Positions 59,201 to 64,000 of a stretch of DNA of 64,000 nucleotides are shown piece by piece. Source of the stretch: Bathymodiolus brooksi (Eukaryota; Mollusca; Bivalvia; Mytilida; Modiolidae); NCBI GenBank assembly GCA_963680875.1, contig OY804583.1:31237331-31301330 (forward strand), in the 5' to 3' direction. The position numbers and the translations under genes are program-made. The notes beneath the pieces were generated by a model. It ran no database searches and was not told the DNA's origin. It saw only the letters and a list, made by a program, of their open reading frames with translations. Every line of letters begins with the position of its first letter. Position 1 is the stretch's first letter.

Positions 59201-62200
59201 GATCCCACCAAAAAACCGGGGTGTAAAATCGGTTGAAAGCGTAAGGTTCTGTTGAATCAAAATGGGCAAAGGTTTGTTATCAGTGTTTCTGATTTCGTCC
59301 ATGTAGTTAAATTTTATTCATCTGATCAAGCAAATAAAAACACAGAAAATAAAACGGCAAATACACCAATGTATTAATACAAAAGCAAATCGCAGGTCAG
59401 TCAATACACAACCGCGATTCTAGAAATATGATTTCCTACCTCAGGTCTCAGTATTCGACTCAGTACTCGATATAGAGGTTTACTTGAAGTTAAAATACAT
59501 GGAAAGTGGGGCGCTGTATGTGTCAATGGATTTGGAGCTACTGAAGCAAGTGTCGCCTGTAGATTATTAGGATATAAGAAAGGGTAAGTTTGCATTTTGG
59601 ATACAATCGTGTTTTCTTTTCATTTTATTACATGGGAACTTCAAATACGTAATGTTCATTCCTCGGAATGTACAAACGCATATCTTCTATCATGCATAAA
59701 TGAGAAAATATAGCCATTTCGAATACCTGACTTCATCATTCTCGTTTTCTGTTTGTTTGTTTGGTTTTATTGCTTGTTTCAGTTTTGTTTTCGAATGTTT
59801 TTTTTCTATATTCAGATTTTTGTTTTTAATTTTATTGTACACGGTCCATCCGTATTGTGCGTCTGTCTATATATTGATATATATATACTGTTGTGGTAAT
59901 TTGTGCACAAACTTATTTGTTAATATTCTGAACAAATAAAATATGCTTAATTCAATTTATAATAAAATCAGCCCCAAAGCAAAGAAACACATTTTTCATG
60001 TTTTATTCTACACAGAGAACAGCACATCTACAAAAGTAGTTATGGGATTGATCACGTAATGGTGATAAACCTGAAATGCACAGGTACGGAGAACGACATA
60101 AGGAGATGTAGCTTTAGTGCACCAGGTACCAATCATTGTAGTGGTGCTGTTAATCTAGAATGTGACCATGACATAGGTGAATATAGGCATTATGTACTTC
60201 AATATGCAAGAAAAACATATGTAAATGAACATCGAAGATACGGTTATAAAGTGATATACAGTCTAACCTGCCTTAAAGGCCACCAATAAATAACAAATCG
60301 CTGCCTATGAAAGATAACCACATTTCTCCTATTAATGCACAGTGCACATACTTTTGACCTGAATATAAAGAGCAATTGCTCGAAAAAGACACATTTTCAT
60401 ATTCCTTTGAACCCCCTTTATATACATGATTGAAGGTCTTAATAAATACGGGAGATGCCTTCAATCAATTCTTATTCTTAGTCTAATATTATCAAAAATA
60501 AATAAGTAACGATTTCAAGTCTTACTTGCGGAAATGATATACCAATTTTACTTAATTGATAAAATGAAAAACAAAAGAATTCATTACTGTTGGAACGGTA
60601 CCAAAATTCAATGGACACATTCTAGAAGTAGTGACACAATAAATATCCCTAACACACATTTACATGAACGACCACTTTCCAGGTTTAGCATAGACACTTC
60701 AATAAATATGGTGGAATTAAACTACTTTCATGGACTAAGCATATCTTCGTTGTAAAACAATATAGTTATGTCAGTGTTATCAATGTGTGACTCAGAAGTT
60801 GCCATATATATAGTATTGTTCTATTAAAGGGGATCCTTGATCGCAAATATCATTTATAAACGCCAGTTGAAAGTATTACAGCTGTATTTATGACATGAAC
60901 AAGTTTACAAAATTAATGTTTGTTGTAGCAAAAGAGATAGCCTTTGTTTTTTTCCGAATGAGTACCCGAAAAAAAAAATCGAGATGCCTGCCACTTATTT
61001 TGTTATCCAATTATTGTATCTGAGATCATTTCTTTTAAACAATATTCCCTCATTATGATATTTGTATGTAAATTTGAATTTATAAAATCTCTTGTATTAA
61101 TCTATTATATTTTATTTTAAAAGTTCCAGTTTCTATTTATCTGAGTGGTGGTGCTCATCCTTATCAGGGCACGATAGTCTTAAGTCATAATAATGTGTGG
61201 GGATCAGTTTGTGATGATTCCTTTGGTGTTCAAGATGCTATAGTTGTATGTAGAATGCTTGGTTATCACACAATGTAAGTATATGTTATCTATAATAAAA
61301 AAACATCGACACATTTTAATTATCTTATGTAAATTATCATCCGACAGAGGCTGGTGCAGCTGTTAAGTAGAGACAATATAATCGATCATACCTACGGAAT
61401 AATCTGTTCTTTCGCCAATGTACATTTATTTAATACAAACAGGAAATATGTGAAATGTGTACCATATATGTTATAATCGCTTTACATGCAAATAAATTGA
61501 CTATAGATTAAAAGCAGTTTTGCATAATCTTAATATTGCTTAACTTGCAATATACAATGAAATGTGGTTTAAGAAATAAATCATGGAAGCCAGAATGTGT
61601 TGGGAGCTTTAACATGGATTGGCGGATATTAGTATTTTATCCTGAGCCAGAAGCGAAGGATAAAAGTTACTAATATCCGCCAACCCATGTTAAAACTCAA
61701 AACACATTCTGGCTTCCATGGTTTAATTCGATTCTGATTTGTCTAAGAGTACAAATACGGTAGTATACTTTGATTGGAAGACGGTAATTTATATTTACGC
61801 TTGCGGAAAATGTCGCACACAATATATGTAACCCGAATAATACTGCGCACTCTATCGGCATTATTCGGGTTACAATTTATGTTGCCAATGGAAAAGTCAG
61901 CCACATTCATCGGCGCATGTGCAAATGGGATTATACCGAATGGATAACTCGCTCGTTTGCTATCAAAGCGAAAGAAGGAGGTCATGTTATAATTCCAATT
62001 AAATCAGCTGGAATCACGGTATGAACAATATATAAAGTGGACAAACTGAGGAGTTGAGATGGGTTGATGGACGGTGATTTAGATAGGCACAGGAAACAGG
62101 GGAGGGCATGGATAGGCACCGGAAACAGGGGGGTATGGATAGGGTATCTCACTCAAGATCGCTTGGAAACGGGTCACAAATGGCCACTGAATCACAGAAT

Positions 62201-64000
62201 GAATGGAAGATTAAAAACACTAAAGCAATAATCAGAAGCCGCAATTTGAAAAAAAAATGGCTGACAACATTAACCCTCCGACCATCCTGGAGGAGTACTC
62301 CATTTTTGCACAAGGGTAGGCACTTTCTAGAGAGAACAAAATAGCTACACCCGCCATGCTAACCGTGTTTAAAATGCACAGGTCATTACATTATCAAGCA
62401 CCGAGGCACACATTTTACATATAGTCATCATCGATTCGTTTTTACTGTCTGCTATGCATGTATATATGTTAGTTGCATGCCTTTTATGTACTTCTTTAAT
62501 GTAGCAAATTGTAATATGGAGAAGACTTCATAAGTTTGTTTGACTTGTGTCTAATCCATTTTGGATATTGTATTGGCAGAGAAAATATGGTTAAACTACT
62601 CATTTACAACAAGTCGCGTTAAGTGTAATTGATGTGTCTTGTATTTTACTTCTACGCCCTATTCCAAAATGGCATTCCCAGCATCTAAACTTTACATAGG
62701 CACATTTATTTTATATTTAAGAAATTCAACCTGCTTATAGCCTTAATTTTGTTTTTCTATATATAAAGCCTATTATATTTCAAATCAAAAACAAAATAAA
62801 GAAGATATATTTAAAATTTGTAAAGAGGAAGTAAATAAAGTGTTCTATATGCAAATATTTTTAGACAAGTCAAAACAGGTAATTTCAAAAGCAAAGCACA
62901 TGTATTCTTAAACAGCTGATATATCACATGATTTCAGAATTCTTGCAATGTCACGTGATTTCACATGTGGAGAAGAAAAAAAATAATAGAAACATAATCA
63001 TTTATATTGCGGTAAATTCAACACTTAAGTATCACAAATAAAACATTTTACAGCTGATAGAAGTAATCCATTCAATCATAATATATATCATTTTCTAGTA
63101 ATTAAAAAATAAAGCGGACTATCACCAAAATAGGAATAAACAACAGCACGTATTCTATGAGTATGCACAATTAACCTTCGGTTTGAAAGTGTCAAAAATC
63201 CGTATACTGTCAATGTAAAAAAAACAACATGTGGAATCACCATAGACAGATATTTTATGTTTATTAAATATTCATAATCACAATATATACTGTATAGCAT
63301 CTTTAAAATGTGTACTAACAATATTCATGTTGAAATAAGTTTTTAACTAAATAGAAAACCCCTCGCTATTTAGTGATTAACAACTAGGGACATTAGGTAA
63401 AAGCTGTATTCCTAAGGAATTGCTAATAGCAATATAGTGCAATACAATTATTTGTGTTAAAAAAAAAGAAAAATTAAGATATTAACGATGCGAAATTGTG
63501 CTTGCTTTTTTTTTCATATATAACACGTTATAACAATGCATTGTCATATTTATATCTACATGGCATATTTTTGAAAATGTGTTGTCATGATTACATGAGT
63601 TGTCAGTTAATGAGGGACATCAAATATACTATGCATAACATTTTTAATAAGTGGCCAGTTTCAGATGGCCAAATGCATTATATGGACATCAGACAACCTC
63701 CACTGTATTTGGATTTCTTGCCCATGACGGTTTACCTGCATCGATCAAGATTTTTGTAGAAAAATATTTTATATTTTAGAACACGACTAAACGTAGTACA
63801 TGATAAGTACATCACGGCACTTCATGGATAATTTTCTAAGCGCCATTTTTTATTTGTAAACAATTCAGCAATCCAAGACAATTCAACAGGGCACACTTTG
63901 GTCAAGCTTCGGGAACGATATGGATGGATCAACTAGCTTGTTCTGGTAGAGAGACTAGTGTGGCGGACTGTACATTTAGCGGTTGGGGGAAACACGACTG
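53063..64000 (+). CDS. Multi-SRCR-domain protein gene (5 domains seen, both ends missing)
   Basis: Gene-level entry. Ten exons, 53063-53207, 53877-region start at 53867 to 54030, 54926-55073, 56085-56248, 56837-56984, 58148-58317, 59445-59583, 60016-60176, 61124-61274 and 63869-64000, encode five successive SRCR domains in pairs. Every first-half exon starts in phase 1 and ends in phase 2; every second-half exon restores phase 1. This keeps domains exchangeable as exon pairs. Each complete domain has six cysteines (two plus four) and is encoded by two exons, the classic group-A arrangement. The last domain runs off the window. Phase 1 at 53063 requires an upstream exon that I could not identify. 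Family members are typically secreted or membrane receptors with many SRCR repeats, often innate-immune or developmental; the function here is inferred from the domain alone. A DMBT1-like protein is one possibility. Confidence 0.9.
53867..54030 (+). CDS. SRCR domain 1, second-half exon
   Basis: Starts after TTTACAG and ends at TGTG|GTATGA. It completes the Pro codon split from 53207. Translation [20 protein letters not shown] followed by [20 protein letters not shown] and IGLNC gives the four second-half cysteines. The length (164 bases) matches domain 2. The start HP-Y resembles the minus-strand terminal exon at 24115-24283. Confidence 0.9.
54090..54330 (+). repeat. Mussel-type interspersed repeat copy in SRCR intron
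   Basis: Contains the block order TTCCCTCATTTATGACTTAT, AATTCGTGTTGCGCGATC, GTAGTGTTTTGGAGATCA and TTTGGCCGTTGCATTGTC. Confidence 0.7.
54628..54895 (+). mobile_element. tRNA-derived SINE, second family, in SRCR intron
   Basis: Plus strand: degenerate head CATCGTGGCCGTGATCGTA, B-box-like GAGTTCGAATCTC, then CGGTGGTTTTCTCCGAGTC, CCACCAATAAAACTGACCGC and the tail GTTGAAAGTGGCGTTAAATA. Confidence 0.75.
54926..55073 (+). CDS. SRCR domain 2, first-half exon
   Basis: TACAG acceptor and GTATGT donor, 148 bases, phase 1 in and phase 2 out. Core [20 protein letters not shown] then [13 protein letters not shown]. The preceding intron contains one mussel-type repeat and one tRNA-derived SINE. Confidence 0.9.
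55530..55655 (+). mobile_element. Degenerate SINE tails in SRCR intron
   Basis: Two decayed tail-like runs (GTTGAAATTGGTATTAAGCA and ATTGTTGAAAGTTCATTAAA) next to each other. Confidence 0.45.
56085..56248 (+). CDS. SRCR domain 2, second-half exon
   Basis: AATGCAG acceptor and GTAAGA donor. Translation begins [20 protein letters not shown], then [20 protein letters not shown] and VGISC. All four expected cysteines and the W-G pair are present. The Asn-rich N-S-T and C-N-H-S segments contain potential N-glycosylation sequons. Confidence 0.9.
56600..56810 (+). repeat. Mussel-type interspersed repeat copy in SRCR intron
   Basis: GGTTCGCGTTGCTCACTC, TTTTCTTTTGGTAATTGCAT, GTCCTTCGATTTACGACC, ending just before the domain 3 first-half exon. 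A weaker fragment is at 57280-57380 (GACCACTGAATTGTTTGTC, ACAATTTACGACTG). Confidence 0.65.
56837..56984 (+). CDS. SRCR domain 3, first-half exon
   Basis: CCACAG acceptor and GTGAGT donor, 148 bases. Core [39 protein letters not shown]. It is the best match to the canonical SRCR consensus in the window. Confidence 0.92.
58148..58317 (+). CDS. SRCR domain 3, second-half exon
   Basis: TTTTCAG acceptor and GTAAGT donor, 170 bases. Translation [20 protein letters not shown] then [20 protein letters not shown] and ISITC. It carries a short extra serine-rich stretch before the conserved VLMDDLQC strand compared with domains 1 and 2. Confidence 0.9.
58440..58795 (+). repeat. Mussel-type interspersed repeat, near full length, in SRCR intron
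   Basis: From GGAATATGTGTCACAAATGA through TTAACACGACGGGTGCTACT, GGAGCACCGGTACCTG, GGGGTTCGTGTTACTCGATC and GTGGCCATTGTGTTATATG to TTTGATATCTTCAAACTC. I recognise this order of blocks from mussel genomic sequence. It serves as the reference copy for the other fragments. Confidence 0.75.
58966..59155 (+). repeat. About 85-bp direct repeat in SRCR intron
   Basis: Two adjacent copies starting ACAAATAAACGCTA (58984 and 59070), sharing AAAACCGAAGGG and GAAACTGGC-ACATTGG. Confidence 0.75.
59445..59583 (+). CDS. SRCR domain 4, first-half exon
   Basis: CTCAG acceptor and GTAAGT donor, 139 bases, three codons shorter than the other first-half exons. Core [20 protein letters not shown] then [12 protein letters not shown]. 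The usual acidic D-D after the first cysteine is replaced by V-N, so this domain is the most diverged of the set. Confidence 0.88.
60016..60176 (+). CDS. SRCR domain 4, second-half exon
   Basis: TACACAG acceptor. I chose the GTGAAT donor at 60177 because it restores phase 1. Translation includes [33 protein letters not shown] and VNLEC. The four cysteines are kept, but the G-W-G motif of the other domains is replaced by A-P-G. The C-terminal extension D-H-D-I after the last cysteine is unusual, so the exact donor is slightly uncertain. Confidence 0.82.
61124..61274 (+). CDS. SRCR domain 5, first-half exon
   Basis: AAAAG acceptor and GTAAGT donor, 151 bases. Translation [20 protein letters not shown], then [14 protein letters not shown] and [11 protein letters not shown]. 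Phase 1 in, phase 2 out. The following intron (61275-63868) contains a foldback hairpin at 61578-61724. Confidence 0.9.
61578..61724. repeat. Foldback hairpin in SRCR intron, about 67-bp arms
   Basis: Arms 61578-61643 and 61657-61724, e.g. CATGGAAGCCAGAATGTGTT against its complement. The loop with its borders reads CCTGAGCCAGAAGCGAAGG, the inverse relative of the 9918 loop. Confidence 0.9.
61725..63868. other. Intron of SRCR domain 5
   Basis: Contains an inverted pair GTAACCCGAATAAT / ATTATTCGGGTTAC (61830-61873) and a short direct repeat around 62085-62135 (ATGGATAGGCACCGGAAACA). No further exon with matching phase was found, so domain 5 joins 61274 to 63869. Confidence 0.6.
63869..64000 (+). 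CDS. SRCR domain 5, second-half exon (cut by window end)
   Basis: ATTCAG acceptor. It completes the Ile codon split at 61274. Translation [20 protein letters not shown], then [13 protein letters not shown] and FSGWGKHDC before the window ends. The last cysteine and the donor lie to the right of 64000. Confidence 0.9.

Overview
This is a eukaryotic, intron-bearing, AT-rich window. It is most likely from a bivalve mollusc, and mussel-like is my best guess. The evidence is several scavenger receptor cysteine-rich (SRCR) domains each split over two exons with consensus splice sites, dense tRNA-derived SINEs ending in CACT-type tails, an interspersed repeat I recognise from mussel genomes, and KRBA2-like and L1/Tx1-like mobile-element remnants. 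I see no prokaryotic gene, operon or CRISPR. Most open frames are chance frames or lie in repeats.

Layout. Positions 1-21569 and about 21570-52725 are two collinear, same-orientation copies of one large segmental duplication. Matching anchors are 1 with about 24856, 3075 with 29722, 4020-4200 with 35325-35525, 6954 with 36123, and 21569 with 52725. Unit 1 runs off the left edge. Each unit carries a minus-strand exon for the first half of an SRCR domain (870-1014; 25491-25635). For unit 2 the matching terminal exon with its stop codon is also present (24115-24283).

Between the shared blocks each unit has private insertions and deletions, so one unit often shows the empty site of the other. 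Unit 1 alone has a SINE (2122-2491), a LINE ORF2 remnant (about 10600-12450), a 0.96 kb segment (17757-18700) and a 0.27 kb repeat (19736-20009). Unit 2 alone has a 2.17 kb element with TGT/ACA termini and a KRBA2/Ginger-like gene remnant (26936-29107), and a 4.67 kb element (37370-42038).

The 4.67 kb element is the most striking feature. It has short terminal inverted repeats, a 5-bp ATAAT target duplication confirmed by the empty site at 7969-7973 in unit 1, and one broken gene. That gene combines zinc-binding-like motifs, an acidic-residue pattern resembling FEN1/XPG (PIN-like) nucleases followed by a helix-3-turn-helix-like segment, and a Cys-rich tail. I think it is a transposon class with an unusual, nuclease-like candidate transposase.

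From 53063 to the right edge runs a plus-strand gene with ten recognised exons encoding five group-A SRCR domains. The introns follow a strict 1-2-1 phase pattern, and both ends of the gene lie outside what I can identify. Its introns hold SINEs, the mussel-type repeat and a foldback hairpin. SRCR proteins of this type are usually secreted or cell-surface recognition proteins. The opposite-strand SRCR exons in the duplicated units suggest a local, actively rearranging SRCR gene cluster.
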